Shown here piece by piece: positions 45,254 through 56,306 of a DNA stretch of 64,000 nucleotides. Each line of letters opens with the position of its first letter. Position 1 is the first letter of the stretch. Below the pieces are notes generated by a model. That model searched no databases. It saw only the letters and a program-made list of their open reading frames with translations, and was not told where the DNA came from. A program made the translations under genes and the position numbers. Source of the stretch: Lucinisca nassula (lineage: Eukaryota; Mollusca; Bivalvia; Lucinida; Lucinidae); contig OY757013.1 of NCBI GenBank assembly GCA_963580285.1, forward strand, positions 136,459,027 through 136,523,026, written 5' to 3'.

Positions 45254-47158
45254 GTATGGACCGAGAAAGAGGAAGCAGTTGACTCGCGATCTTGAAAGGA
45301 TATCTGCAAGGCGTGGTAATGGCACGATGCACTTTAAGGCAGGAGTCCCACAAGGCTCCATCCTTGGCCCACTTCTGTTTCTGATTTATATTAATGACAA
45401 AGTTGTAGACATACATTTTTCTATCAGGCTCTTTGCAGATGATACTAGTCTGTACATAGTGGTGGAGAACCCCATGCAAGCGGCAGCCCAGATTAACTCT
45501 GACCTGGCTAAGATTAACTCATGGGCAACGAAATGGCTTGTTTCTTCCAATCCAGCGAAATCCGAGTCAATGATTTTTTCGCGAAAAAAAAAAAAAACCT
45601 ATCATCCTCGTATATCAATGAACCAGCAAAACATGAACGAAGTACATTCTCACAAGCATTTAGGCCTAACTTTTTCGACTGATTGCACCTGGCACGACCA
45701 TATAGACAACATCAAAACGAAAGCATGGTTTAATATAATGCGCAAACTTAAATTCACACTCGATAGAAAATCCCTACAACCAATATATACTTATTTTATA
45801 AATCCACTTCTTGAAAATGCCGATGTTGTCTGGGACAATTGCACCCGATACGAGGCGAACGAATTAGAAAAAAATCAAAATGAAGCCGCACGAATCGTTA
45901 CTGGAGCAACAAAACTTGTATCAATCAACTCTCTTCTCTATGATCTTGGATGGGAATCTCTGGAAGCTCGGAGGCAAAAACAAAAACTTGTACTCTATTA
46001 CAAAATGCAAAATTTTCTCACACCCGAATATCTATCTTCACTAGTACCACTCACGGTAGCCAGTAGCACAGTTTACGAATTGCGAAACAATGCCAATCTA
46101 CAGACTTTCAGAGCTAACTCGCAACTTTATTATACATCTTTTCTCCCGTCGGCGACTCGCGACTGGAACAGATGACAAGAAAAATGCACCCTCATTAGCA
46201 GCTTTCAAGCATAAACTACAGTCTAACGAAAGAAAACCACCGTTATATTTTTGTGCAGGCAAAATATTTGGGCAAGTACATCAAGCCAGACTAAGACTTA
46301 ATTGCAGCTCGTTACACGATCATCTCTTTCAAAAAATATTCTCAATAACTCCTTATGTGCTTGTGGAGCGGTTGAGGACACGAATCATTATCTCATGGCA
46401 TGTGAACAGTACACGGACATAAGACAGGACATGTTAAACATTGTCTCAGCTATTTGCCAACCTGCTTTAAACATCCTTCTGTACGGCAGTACTGATCCCT
46501 CTGAGAATGATAACATACAAATACTCTTAGCAGTACAAGATTTTATTATTAAGTCTAAACGATTTTGTACTTCAAATTTATAATCACAGATTTCAAATGC
46601 CTTGCTGGTACTTATCACAGATGTACAAATATGTGTAGTTTTTATACACGGGCGCACATACATACATAAATGTATACATGCACGTTCATATTAAAAAAGG
46701 TTTTGAAACACATCTACTAACTCAAGCCAAAGTTAAACAGCTACAGCGTCCAATCCAACCGATCATCAGTCTTTGTCTCACATCACGATTCGAAGAGCGC
46801 TACTAAGTTTCTGTAATGTATTGTTTCTGTTGAGACAGCCCAAAATCACAAGACTTGATTCGTCAGTGCTAATTACCTTAAAATCCATTCCCCGCGGAGC
46901 CATATGCTTTATTTCACTACTATTCATTTTGTAACCAAAATTAAATTCACTTACAATATCTTCAAAATAACTTGCACATTCGAGCAAATTTGACAATCAC
47001 AACTATAATTAGTACATTGATATTGTAATCGAGGGATACAGATTTGAATAAGTCAGTTGACTTTTTTTATGAATCCCTTTGTATGATACTTGTATTCTTT
47101 GTCAACATTATCTGTGTAAAAGATGTGTGTATTATACAAAGAAATAAAGTTTAAACCA
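45254..47158 (+). pseudogene. Non-LTR retrotransposon, 5'-truncated RT with frameshifts, plus 3' UTR
   Basis: The frame from 45279 begins inside the reverse transcriptase: AGVPQGSILGPLLFLIYIND, then the catalytic FADDT box (about residues 52-56), then HKHLGLTFSTDCTWHDHIDN. The frame breaks near 46170 (after TRDWNR), continues in another frame (APSLAAFKHKLQSNERKP) and shifts again near 46330. It ends with CACGAVEDTNHYLMAC (CxCx7Hx4C zinc-knuckle) and stops at 46583. The 3' UTR contains AATAAAGTTTAAACC near 47142. Intact members copy their RNA by target-primed reverse transcription; endonuclease and ORF1 are absent here. It abuts the E element exactly at its 5' truncation. Confidence 0.88.
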
Positions 47159-47339
47159 ACCGTCTTTATGAAGTTTGGTTTGCGAAGAGGTTTGCGAAGC
47201 ACTTTCCTTTTAGATGAATAGTATTTATGTAAGGTTTGGATCTAAATTATATTGACAAGTAGTCGATATTGCGATGGATACAAACTGTGCTCCTCTTGTT
47301 GCAGATATGCCCCCCTCCCTCTCACTTATTTTGTTATGA

Positions 47340-47405
47340 AATCATAGTGTAGATTATATTTTCTTGTCCTTTGGGATCATTGATTCCATTGTAGAATATT
47401 GAAAA
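47340..47405 (+). repeat. Satellite G fragment
   Basis: TATTTTCTTGTCCTTTGGGA, TCATTGATTCCATTGTAGAA. Confidence 0.65.
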
Positions 47406-47409
47406 TATC

Positions 47410-47700
47410 TGGTGAGATTAGGAAAATTGTTGCGAAATGCAATAAAATTGGTTATAGTATGGATGTTATGTAACAGACAGCATGTTTGGTTGTCGACCCT
47501 TTTACAGTGGACAACTTTGCTTCGCGCTTCGGTTGCACGAGAGTGGGTCAGACTTCGAACTCTATGACGGCCCCATCCTAACTCTTTTGAATTCAAGAGG
47601 GGTGGAGCCTGATATTTCGATCCTCCATAATTAACTTGTGGTTTTCTTCTGCTTGATTCATGATTGTATTAATCTGTAAATGATCGTATTACAGTGTTTT
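47410..47700 (+). pseudogene. Penelope-like RT, extreme C-terminal relic
   Basis: Frame fragments RKIVAKCNKIGYSMDVM, stop, QTACLVVDPFTVDNFASRFG parallel the end of the copies at 49023 and 63708. The stop sits where those copies read R. Confidence 0.6.
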
Positions 47701-47859
47701 CTATTATGAATTACTGTTGAGCTAGGGAGCCTCTGTGCGGATCAATTTGTTACTGTTATTATGTTTGATACTGCACTGGCGCTGAGGGAGGGTTGAAATT
47801 TCGTAAACTCTGGAGTTGAGGGCCCCAGTAGTTTTACCTTCTTTTGCAGTATCTTATTT

Positions 47860-48140
47860 CATTACGAAAATATACCTATACAAATACATTGTAAGCTTTA
47901 TCTCCGAAAAAATGAAAATTTTAAAATGAAAAATGGGGATATTTTGCTTATTTCTGCTCCAATATATAGATTGTGGGTACTCGTTAGAACCGCCTCATCG
48001 AGGCGGTTCTAACGAATACCCACACTCCATTTTTAAGAACAGAAATAAGAAACATAAGTTTTAGCTCTGTAAACCCAAGTTTTACCATATAAAGGTGGGA
48101 TTCAAGGGGGGTAAAATTATATAGGCGTGTTTTAGTGATG
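47860..48140 (+). mobile_element. Foldback element, family A, full length
   Basis: The ends are CATTACGAAAATATACCTAT and GGCGTGTTTTAGTGATG. The core GTTAGAACCGCCTCATCGAG and its complement are perfect over the inner arm. Confidence 0.9.
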
Positions 48141-48289
48141 TGTTTATTGGCTCTGTGCGGCTGGTTCACGTCTTGTCTGATGCTTTTGTGTGTGCCTCCC
48201 TGTCGCTTACTTTCTTTAGGTGATTTGCGATGGATGCGTTCTTTGGTTGTGGCCTTTCCTGGGTGACTATTTTCTCACTAGTTTGGAGT

Positions 48290-48415
48290 GTACACGCTAT
48301 TTATTATTCTGGGCTAGACTAGCTGCTGTAGGCCAATAAGGCCACACCAGTGACCCTGAAATATTTTACGAATTTCATCAATGGAATCAATGACCCCAAA
48401 GGACTCGGAAATACA
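48290..48415. repeat. Satellite G fragment
   Basis: GGGCTAGACTAGCTG, CCAGTGACCCTGAAATATTT, ATCAATGGAATCAATGACCC. Confidence 0.6.
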
Positions 48416-48574
48416 ATCTTCATTTTACATAGAGAAACGTAGTTTTACTTGGGTTTACAGTTTCTTTCCAATTATGGTTCAAACTTTAGATTGTTGTCAT
48501 GCCTAACCCCATACATAGTCCACATGGGTGCTCATTTGAGTATCGGTTTCGTTTCGGGAGACATCATAGATTAA

Positions 48575-48766
48575 ATCATATCTTGTTTTTTCTAATTTCT
48601 GCTCTAAGACAGGTTGTGGGTGCTCGTCAGAACCAGCTCAATAAGACGGTTCTAACGAGTGCCCACAACCTATGTTTGGAGAACAGGTAGGACAAACATC
48701 ACAAATGTTCACCAGAAAAGTTATGAAATAATGCACTATGTCGCAAGGATAATATTATTATAATGA
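48575..48766 (-). mobile_element. Foldback element, family B, left part degraded
   Basis: Core GGTTGTGGGTGCTCGTCAGA...AACGAGTGCCCACAACC, then ACATCACAAATGTTCACCAG and an eroded right end ATAATG. Confidence 0.7.
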
Positions 48767-48959
48767 TTGCACGGACTTGTTAACAGGATGAAGCCGTATA
48801 AGATCTCAAAACAAGATGTGCATCAACAGACAAATCCAATAAACATACAGAAAACTGCATTGAAACGGTCAGCTGAAAAGACACCTTTTGCATCAGGATT
48901 TAGTAAAGAACGCCATGCTAAAACACGTTCTAAAAAGGATAGTCTTTATAACGGTATAC

Positions 48960-49022
48960 ATTTTCCCTTATTTGTACTGCGAAATATGGGTTGTGGGTGA
49001 TCGTTAGAACCGTCTCAACGTG
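48960..49022 (+). mobile_element. Half foldback core (B), cut at the apex
   Basis: GGTTGTGGGTGATCGTTAGA, ACCGTCTCAACG, then unrelated RT sequence. Confidence 0.65.
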
Positions 49023-49500
49023 TCGTTTCCTACAAGGAGCTACACTCTACTTTCGGATAAAATATCTCAAAGAGACTTAAATATATTAAATTTTGGCAAT
49101 TCCTATTTCGATGGTTTGATAAGTCAAATTTACCCCCAACCCCACCCTCAAGTACTTCTATTACATAAAGCAAATTCTTCTGACGCTGATGGTCCGTTTT
49201 TGGACTTACATCTTTCTATTGTAAAGGTATTTGTTTACTGCAAAAATTATGATTAACGCGATGATTTTGATTTTGAGATTGTTGAGTTTACTTTCTTGGA
49301 TGGTGATGTTCCTCGAGTGGCATCCTGTGGTGTTTAACATTGGGTACAACATAAATATTATACGAGACTGCATGCATGGTAGTTAACCCAATCACAGTTG
49401 ACAACTTTGCTTCCCTCTTAAATTGAACGCCGGTGGATCAAGCCTCAGATACTTTGAAGGTCCGAGCGTCAAGGCATACTGAGAATTAGAATTTAATCTT
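49023..49500 (+). pseudogene. Penelope-like RT relic with internal deletion
   Basis: The frame reads LNFGNSYFDGLISQIYPQ, then PFLDLHLSIVKVFVYCKNYD, an in-frame TAA at 49254-49256, then RDDFDFEIVEFTFLDGDVPR and VASCGV. It then jumps to IGYN, the same segment that lies about 270 bp further on in intact relatives, so roughly 100 codons are lost. Resemblance to Penelope-type RTs (FLDL, YDKRDDF, then DGDVPRA) is from memory and needs a search. Confidence 0.65.
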
Positions 49501-49561
49501 ATGTTATGTTAGTTGGTGCCTGATGCTCCGACTCTCGTCGGGCCCATCGGAGTCTGTTTTT

Positions 49562-49566
<5 letters not shown>

Positions 49567-49602
<36 letters not shown>
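49567..49602. repeat. (GT)n microsatellite
   Basis: GT repeats between T-runs just before family F copy 4. Confidence 0.9.
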
Positions 49603-49603
<1 letters not shown>

Positions 49604-49612
49604 TTTGTTTTT

Positions 49613-50080
49613 TACTCCAGCATTTCACTTGTTTCTTGCTGTCGAGTTCTCGCCATTATTTTATCTCTGTGGTTGTTTCTCGGAGATGTTGCACTGATGT
49701 GTTAGGAGGCCTTCATGCGGACTGAAAAAAAATATTTGTCTAAATCGCGACGGAACTAAGGGCGAGGATTGCGGCCGCGTAAAATCGATTTTAGCCCCCC
49801 CCCCCCACCCCCCCCCACACACACACACACCCACCAGTACGTTCCAATGCGGTTCTTCTGTCGCGATTTAGTTTTGTTATGGTTTGTCTTTGGGTGTGTG
49901 TATCGCCTGTGTATTTTTGTTCTGGATAGTCAAATAGCCGTTTTGGGGAAAAGTAACAGTCCTTTTGGCTTTTTGGGGTCTGGTTGTTTAGTGTGTGTGG
50001 TTCTTTCCCTTTGGTGTCTCTGGTGGGAGCAGTGGGTTTATTGGATCGATTCCTGATCATTTTCTTCACTTCTTTTTTCC
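49613..50080 (+). repeat. Dispersed repeat family F, copy 4
   Basis: CTCCAGCATTTCACTTG, GGAGGCCTTCATGCGGACTG and a poly-C/CA tract at 49795-49832, ending TTCCTGATCATTTTCTTCAC. Confidence 0.68.
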
Positions 50081-50089
50081 ACATGCAAT

Positions 50090-51115
50090 ATTATTACAAT
50101 CAGCCTAACATATTCAAGAAACAACATATTCAACCCTAATGACCTAAGGCCAAGGTCGCTAAATGACCTTAACCGTTGGCAGTCATACAAAATCAAGTAC
50201 TCATTTAATTAACCACATGTGCCTTATTTTAAACCATACATTTCTATAGTTCAGGAAAATGCACTGTTTCACCTCTTCCCCCATTTAAAAGCCTTACAAA
50301 CCAAATTTGACCCTGCCGTTAAAAAGTAAGAGTTCATCCTAGGCTTGTAAACCATATAGTACTTGGGTACGAGATGTATCATACCAAATTACAAGGCAAT
50401 TGTCCCAAAGGTTCTGAACAAAACAATTTACCACATATGGGCTTCGCGCCATCTTGGCCAAGTCACCAAGTCTTTGATGACAAATTATCCTTCACCATTG
50501 AGCGTCAACATCTTATTTGATTCAATCAGCCCGGTAGTTTCAGAGAATAATTATGGAATTGGTCGACGGAATACGGACGGACGGACGGTCAACAGACGGA
50601 CGAGAGCTTACCATCTTATAAGTCATCCCGATCCCTTTTGAAATACGCGTAGATGTAATTACAACTTTGTTTGTTGAAATGTTTGTAGTCTTGAATGATT
50701 TCACGATTTCAATAAAATGCAAAATTAATCCACACAGTAAACAGCCAGATCAAAGCAGCACTATTAATGTAACCTTGGATATGATAGTATCTTTAGTTCT
50801 CTAATTAGATTAAGCTAGGTCTACATTTCCATCGATGTATACGTTTGATATTATCATAGAAACAATCGCACTGATTGAGTGTTTGTCGTCAATCTTGAAC
50901 AGAACTACTGTACAACTCTTAATGTCAAACAAATTTTCGATAAACAACTGACAATGTAAGTAATGAAACAAATGACTACGGCGGAATACACACTAAAGCA
51001 TAATGAAATAAAAATACTCCCACTCATTTCGGTAATTTGCAGCAGTTGTTCTACATTTGGTTCAAAACAGGTATTCTACAGTCCTACTAATCCGTGAGTG
51101 CTGACGGATATAGGG
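50090..51115. other. No gene recognised
   Basis: AT-rich unique-looking sequence. A short CGGA run (50572-50590) is the only simple repeat. Frames here show no domain. Confidence 0.45.
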
Positions 51116-51119
51116 ATTT

Positions 51120-51262
51120 CAGAATCATGTCGTTTGATATCAAGTTTATCAGGCAATGCTTCGAGAACGCTTGTAGAGCCGCGAGGCTTGCCGAGCGATT
51201 CTACACGCGTTCTCGAACCTTGCCTGATAAACTTGATATAAAATGACACGAATCCGGTATTA
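51120..51262. mobile_element. Long palindrome with loop GAGGCTTGCCGA
   Basis: TGATATCAAGTTTATCAGGC...GAGAACGC...GTAGA at the left mirrors TCTAC...GCGTTCTC...CCTGATAAACTTGATAT at the right; the loop is at 51183-51194. Confidence 0.85.
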
Positions 51263-51296
51263 TATGTATCCGTTTATCCCATTGAAAACTCTTAAA

Positions 51297-51843
51297 GCCA
51301 CGGTCACAAATCACTATTCGAGCCCCGCCCGACTACTTGGCGACTGATTTGGGATGAAATCGGGCTGGAGTCAGGTCGCGTCCTGCCGGATGTTGGGACG
51401 TCGGGGTGGTCGGGAGGGGCCCGGTGAAATTTTAACTCCCACTTAAAATTCTCACCGAATTCTCACTGACTTCTAGGTCGGTGTCACTTCGAATAAATGT
51501 CGAGCAGAGCTCGTATCGACGTCGAAACCTTGCCGGGAACTGGGCGGACATCTGCGGAACATCGAACGATGCATGGCCGGCTAGTAACAATCGCCGGGTA
51601 TACGGCCGGTAACCTGCAGTGCACCGGCCGATTTCGGGCCGGCGTATACGCCGATGCTTTCCCGTAAAAACTTGGCAGATACCACCAGATTCATGGCGAA
51701 TATCCCTTCAGGCCCCACACGACATACTTTTTGCAAAAACTGAGCCAGACAACCGCTTCCGACCCCTTGTCGACTTGGACAGCTCGGCCGACCACCATGC
51801 CTATTATAGCTCGGCCGGGGAACGCCGAATTTGTGACCGAGGC
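51297..51843. mobile_element. GC-rich nonautonomous DNA element
   Basis: The TIRs are GCCACGGTCACAAATC and, inverted, GCCTCGGTCACAAATT. The interior is rich in CCGGC/GGCCG words (CGGCCGATTTCGGGCCGGCG, AGCTCGGCCG twice), unlike the AT-rich surroundings. Possible TAAA target duplication at 51293-51296 and 51845-51848. Confidence 0.7.
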
Positions 51844-51917
51844 ATAAATTGGTGATTTACGATCAGTTATTGTTTGTCCTCAGTGCGTCCTAACATTCAG
51901 GCGCGCAATAATTCATC

Positions 51918-52197
51918 CATTACATTGACACACCCGTACGCCACAGCGAATTTTTGCTCCACTTTCCAAAATGGTTATTTTTCTAATGAAAATCCGTGAT
52001 ATTTTTCATATTTGTAATGCAAACACAGGTTGTGAGTGCTCGTTAGAACCGCCTCAATGAGGCGGTACTAACGTGTACCCACAACCTATGTCTACGAACA
52101 AAAATAAAAAAAAAATATTGTATACCCCGTAAACCCCAGTTTTCTCAATATAAAGTGGGTTTAGGGGTGTTCATTTCAAGGATTTTTTCGCGTGATG
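51918..52197 (+). mobile_element. Foldback element, family B, full length
   Basis: The ends are CATTACATTGACACACCCGT and GGATTTTTTCGCGTGATG. Core AGAACCGCCTCAATGAGGCG. Confidence 0.88.
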
Positions 52198-52361
52198 CCT
52201 GATATTTGCATTTCATTTCCTGCAGAAAAATGTTTGATTTGTAGTTTTTTATGTTTTTCGCATCTTTGTTAAAACTATCCACGATTCGATGAAGTAATTG
52301 TTTTGTTGCGACCGTAAAAATGGCATGTATATGCCATATTGACATGCATGAGAGAGGTTCA

Positions 52362-52560
52362 CATCATGTAAACAAGTCCGTCAAATGGACACCGCCATAA
52401 ATCCCACTATATATAGTGAAAACTGGGGTTTATTGGGGAACACATTATTTTGCGTATTTCTGCTCCAAGACATAGGTTCTTGGAACTCGTTAGAACCGCC
52501 TCGATATGGTGGTTCTAGCGAGCACATGCAACCTATTTCTTGAGTATAATGGCTCAGTCA
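52362..52560 (-). mobile_element. Foldback element, family B, truncated
   Basis: CATCATGTAAACAAGTCCGT, second stem-loop and hairpin (GAACCGCCTCGATATGGTGG) are present; it stops after TTGAGTATAATGG. Confidence 0.8.
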
Positions 52561-52732
52561 AAAACGCTTTTACGGTCCTGTTCTGCCTGACCGTTTACAT
52601 GTACCTTGGCATATGTTTCTTGGACACTCTTATTGCATTTTTACATTAACATTATGATACATCCGACGTGTGATAAAGAGCATTCTTTCTCATTTTCTGG
52701 TGATATTTTGTTACAACTCAACTTAATTCTGC

Positions 52733-52775
52733 ACAAAACATAGGTTTTGGATATTCGTTAGAATCGTCTCAGTGA
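52733..52775. mobile_element. Half foldback core abutting an A element
   Basis: CATAGGTTTTGGATATTCGT, TAGAATCGTCTCAGTGA ends at the apex and is followed directly by the CATCACG end of 52776. Confidence 0.65.
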
Positions 52776-53057
52776 CATCACGAAAACACGCCTATTTAAT
52801 TTTAACCCCCTTGAACCCCACTTTTATATAGTAAAACTGGGGTTTCCGGGGGTATACCTTATGTTTCTTATTTCTGCTCTAAAATATAGATTGTGGGTAC
52901 TCGTTAGAACCGCCTCGATGAGGCGGTTCTAACAAGTGCCTACAGTCTATATTATGAGCGGAAATAAGAAAAAATATCACAATTTTTCATCATAAAATTT
53001 TCATTTTTTTCTGCGATAAAGGTGACAATATATTTGTATATGCTAGTTTGCGTAATG
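52776..53057 (-). mobile_element. Foldback element, family A, full length
   Basis: The ends are CATCACGAAAACACGCCTAT and TGCTAGTTTGCGTAATG. Core AGAACCGCCTCGATGAGGCG. Confidence 0.9.
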
Positions 53058-53179
53058 AGCGGCTCTGGCCAGATACCATAAAATATGTCTTGGCATATAA
53101 ACAACCTCGTATACCCACTTGAATAGCCACGTTTTCTCGACCCACTTGTATAGCCAAGTTTTCTCGATTTGCTCTGGGC

Positions 53180-53440
53180 CCGCGCCCCCACCCAATCGGT
53201 TCTTGTAGAAATATAATGGGCTGCATGATGCTTCAGCGCAGAGCTGCAACCGATCGTACTTGAGTACGGGTAAACCGCTTAGAAGGTCTAAGCCTGTCTA
53301 TTTAAAAGTGGTGTGAGTCGGATCGCCCTTTAAACCCTGGCGGTTTCATCTCAATATCGGATAAAAGTCCGACAAAATCATAAACGTCTCCAAAGTTACC
53401 TAAATTGTGTTGACGGGGACAAAAATCCTCGACACAAACG
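53180..53440 (+). mobile_element. SINE-like S1, diverged
   Basis: ACCCAATCGGTTCTTGTAGA, GGGCTGCATGATGCTTCAGC and GTGTTGACGGGGACAAAAAT. Confidence 0.6.
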
Positions 53441-53544
53441 AATCGACATACTCTGAGGTTTAAAAGAAGTTTTCATTTCACGGACATTTTATCGCGAAAG
53501 CAGCTTCACTACACCTTCATTACAACAGTGCACTGTATCTGCCA

Positions 53545-53825
53545 CATCATGAAAACACGCCTATATATAATTTTGACCCCCTCAAACCCCACTTTTATAT
53601 AGTAAAACTGGGGTTTACAGGGATATACATTCCTTTTCTTATTTCTGACCAAAACCATCGATTGTAAATACTCGTTAGAACCGCCTCGCCGAGGCGTTTC
53701 TAACGAGTACCTACAATCTATGTTTTGAGCAGAAATAAGAAAAAGTATCAGCTTTTTTTATCTGATTTTTTTCATTTTTGGTGGTAAAATTTTCAATATT
53801 TTTTAATAGCCATGTTTTCGTATTG
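53545..53825 (-). mobile_element. Foldback element, family A, full length
   Basis: The ends are CATCATGAAAACACGCCTAT and GCCATGTTTTCGTATTG. Core AGAACCGCCTCGCCGAGGCG. Confidence 0.9.
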
Positions 53826-53969
53826 ATTCTTGATTCATAATACGGGAGAGAAAAAGACATGACCAATATTCGCGAAAGAATGCTGCATGATCCGCATACG
53901 AACACGAAGCCAATTCAAATGAATCAGATATTGAAAATTTTACAATCAAAAAATAAAAAAAAAAACATC

Positions 53970-54448
53970 AGATAAAATGAAGTCGATTTTTTTTTTACAT
54001 TTATGCTCTAAACATAGATTTGGGGTACTCGTTAGAACCGCCTCCAAAAAAAAGGTATACCCCCGTAAATCTCTGTGTTACTATATAACGGCCCAGCCCA
54101 TCGGGGCTTGAAGAAAAAAGTGGGCTGCATGATGCTTCCACGAAGAGCTGAATCCGACCGCACACGAGTACTGGTAAACCGCTAAGAGCCAGGCTTAGCG
54201 GCGCGAGTCGGACCGTCCATGCTTATAAACCCTATTGGTTTCATTGGGCGACAGGGCTTGAGATCATAAGTGTCATTTCATCACAGTGTCGGGTAAAAGT
54301 CCCAAAAAATTGGAAGCAGCGTCTCCAAATAATGACCTATATAGTGTTGACGGGGACGTTAAACACCAAATCAAACCAAACAAACAAATCTTACTATATA
54401 AAATTGGGGCTTAAGGTAGTCAAAATAGTAAGACGCGTCCTGATCATC
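53970..54448 (+). mobile_element. Foldback element, family A, right stem deleted and split by S1
   Basis: The left arm ends at AGAACCGCCTC and then AAAAAAAAGGTATACCCCCG follows. The S1 copy sits at 54089-54390. The element resumes with TTACTATATAAAATTGGGGC and ends near AAGACGCGTCCTGATCATC. Confidence 0.8.
54089..54390 (+). mobile_element. SINE-like S1, full length with target duplication
   Basis: It runs from CGGCCCAGCCCATCGGGGCT to a CAAACCAAACAAACAAATC tail. The 11-bp duplication TTACTATATAA lies at 54078-54088 and 54391-54401. This fixes the S1 boundaries and shows it moved by retroposition. Confidence 0.9.
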
Positions 54449-54715
54449 AGTTAGTTGCGCATGGAGGCGACTGAGACTTCGGAATGACTGCAGACAGATA
54501 TATCAACTCGTATAAAGGATGCAAATGAGAAAAAAAAACACAGCAGTAAGGAAAACATATTTTCAGTTTAGACATATATGGTAATATCATACAATAAATG
54601 TTGTACATGTAAAACTTAATGTAGAAACTGACAGACAGTCAGTCTCAGAGTTCCGTTCGCAAGAAAAGCTTTATAACTTTACATGGTTATGTACGGAAAC
54701 CTTAAAGGGACATGT
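54449..54715. other. No recognisable feature
   Basis: Plain AT-rich sequence with an A-run near 54531. Confidence 0.4.
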
Positions 54716-55510
54716 AATGTATTTTAATATGCTGTGCGAACAAGATACTATCTTGGACGCACAAGATATTATATTGTACGAACAACATAATATCTTGTGC
54801 GCACAAGTGATAATCTTGTGCGCACAAGATATCTTGTTTGCAAAACTTAACATCTTGTTTGCACAATATATTATCTTGTTTGCACAACATATTATCTTGT
54901 TTGCACAACACATATCTTGTGTGGACAACATAATATCTTGGGCGCACAGCTTATTATCTTGTTCATACAACATAATGTCTTGCGCGCACAAGATATTATC
55001 TCGTGCGCACAAGTTATTATCTTGTTCGCACATCATATTATCTTGTTTGCACAACATAGATCTTGTGCAGACAACATAATATCTTGAGCGCACAATATAT
55101 TATCTTGTTTGCAAATCTTAAAATCTTGTGCGGACAACATAATATCTTGTTCGCACAATATAATAACTTATTAGCACAATTTCATCCGACGCATAATATA
55201 GTATGTTGCCCACACAGGATCTATGTTGTGCGAACAAGATAATATTTTGTTTGTTTGTTTGATTTGAGGTGTAACGTCCCCGTCAACACTGTAAAGGTCA
55301 TTTGGAGACGTTGCTTCCAATTTTGTGGGACTTTTACCCGACATTGAGATGATATGACATCTCAAGCCCTGCCGCCCAAAACAAGATACTATATTGTGCT
55401 CACAAAATATGCTGTTGTCCGTACAAGATATATTATGTTGTCCAGCACACAAGATGTATCAGGTTTCGCACAACTTAATATCTTGTTCGCACAACATATT
55501 AAAAAAAATG
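54716..55510. repeat. Palindromic minisatellite (ATCTTGTKYGCACAA type)
   Basis: About 30 degenerate copies of a 20-23 bp word whose ideal form TATCTTGTGCGCACAAGATA is a perfect palindrome (for example near 54824-54843). An S1 fragment interrupts it at 55249-55380. Cys/Asp/Ile-rich frames here are artefacts. Confidence 0.88.
55249..55380 (-). mobile_element. SINE-like S1, 3' part
   Basis: TTTGATTTGAGGTGTAACGT to GACATCTCAAGCCCTGCCGC, inserted in the minisatellite. Confidence 0.75.
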
Positions 55511-55692
55511 CATGTCCCTTCCCGGGTTCCGTAGTTATGTGAAAAAATGGCATGTCTGTAGATGTACATGAAACGCAGCCATGTTGATTGGAGCAATCAC
55601 ATCAAACACAACTTGAAGTATTACACATACATATATGTATGTAAAATACCGACAATCTTTGCATTGATGTATATGGGGAAAAAACAAAATTG

Positions 55693-56090
55693 ATTCAGCG
55701 CATGACAAAATCTACAAGAAGGCTTGAGCGACCAGCGAAGACTCAGATCAGCCTGTGCAATCGCGCAGTCTGATCAGAGTCCGCTGATCGCATGTATCTA
55801 CTATAGGCTAGTATCTATCCAAAAAAGACATAGGGAAATAGTCTAGTGATACTAGAACACAGCAGGCAGTCGTCGCAAGGGCGACGTCAAATCAACGTCG
55901 GTGCAACTTCACGACGTTTCACCGACGTAGATGTGACGTTGCATAAAATCATGATGATGCACGAACGTTGATGAGGCGTCACAATTACCGCATGTGCCTG
56001 CTGGGGATGGGTGCGCAGGTTTTTTTGAGTGTCTGCTGGTCGCACTGGCCTTATGATAGGTTTTGTCATGCGCAGTCTCAAATTGTTTTC
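55693..56090. mobile_element. MITE of the TGAGCC family, copy 3, with inner insert
   Basis: The left GATTCAGCGCATGACAAAAT and right ATAGGTTTTGTCATGCGCAG are inverted partners. The interior 55820-56010 (rich in CGACGT / ACGTCG words) is not in copies 1 and 2. Confidence 0.6.
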
Positions 56091-56306
56091 ATGGAATTTA
56101 CTGGCCTTTAAAGAGTATATATACAATAACAAAACTATACATGTAACACAAATTATTAAGGGCCACTGGCAAGTTAAATGCGAAAGAGCGAGACTGCTAC
56201 ATCCGAAAACAATAAACAAAAAACTTTGACTGTTATATTGCATGTTCCTAAAGACGGTCATTCTGTCACGTTAACAACTCCTTGCAGTAAAGGATGTACA
56301 ATAATT

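Noticed and set aside
54671..55093. Frames rich in Cys, Asp and Ile
   Set aside because: Produced by the palindromic ATCTTGT minisatellite.
54716..55510. CRISPR-like array
   Set aside because: Units are degenerate with no fixed repeat and unique spacers, and the DNA is eukaryotic.
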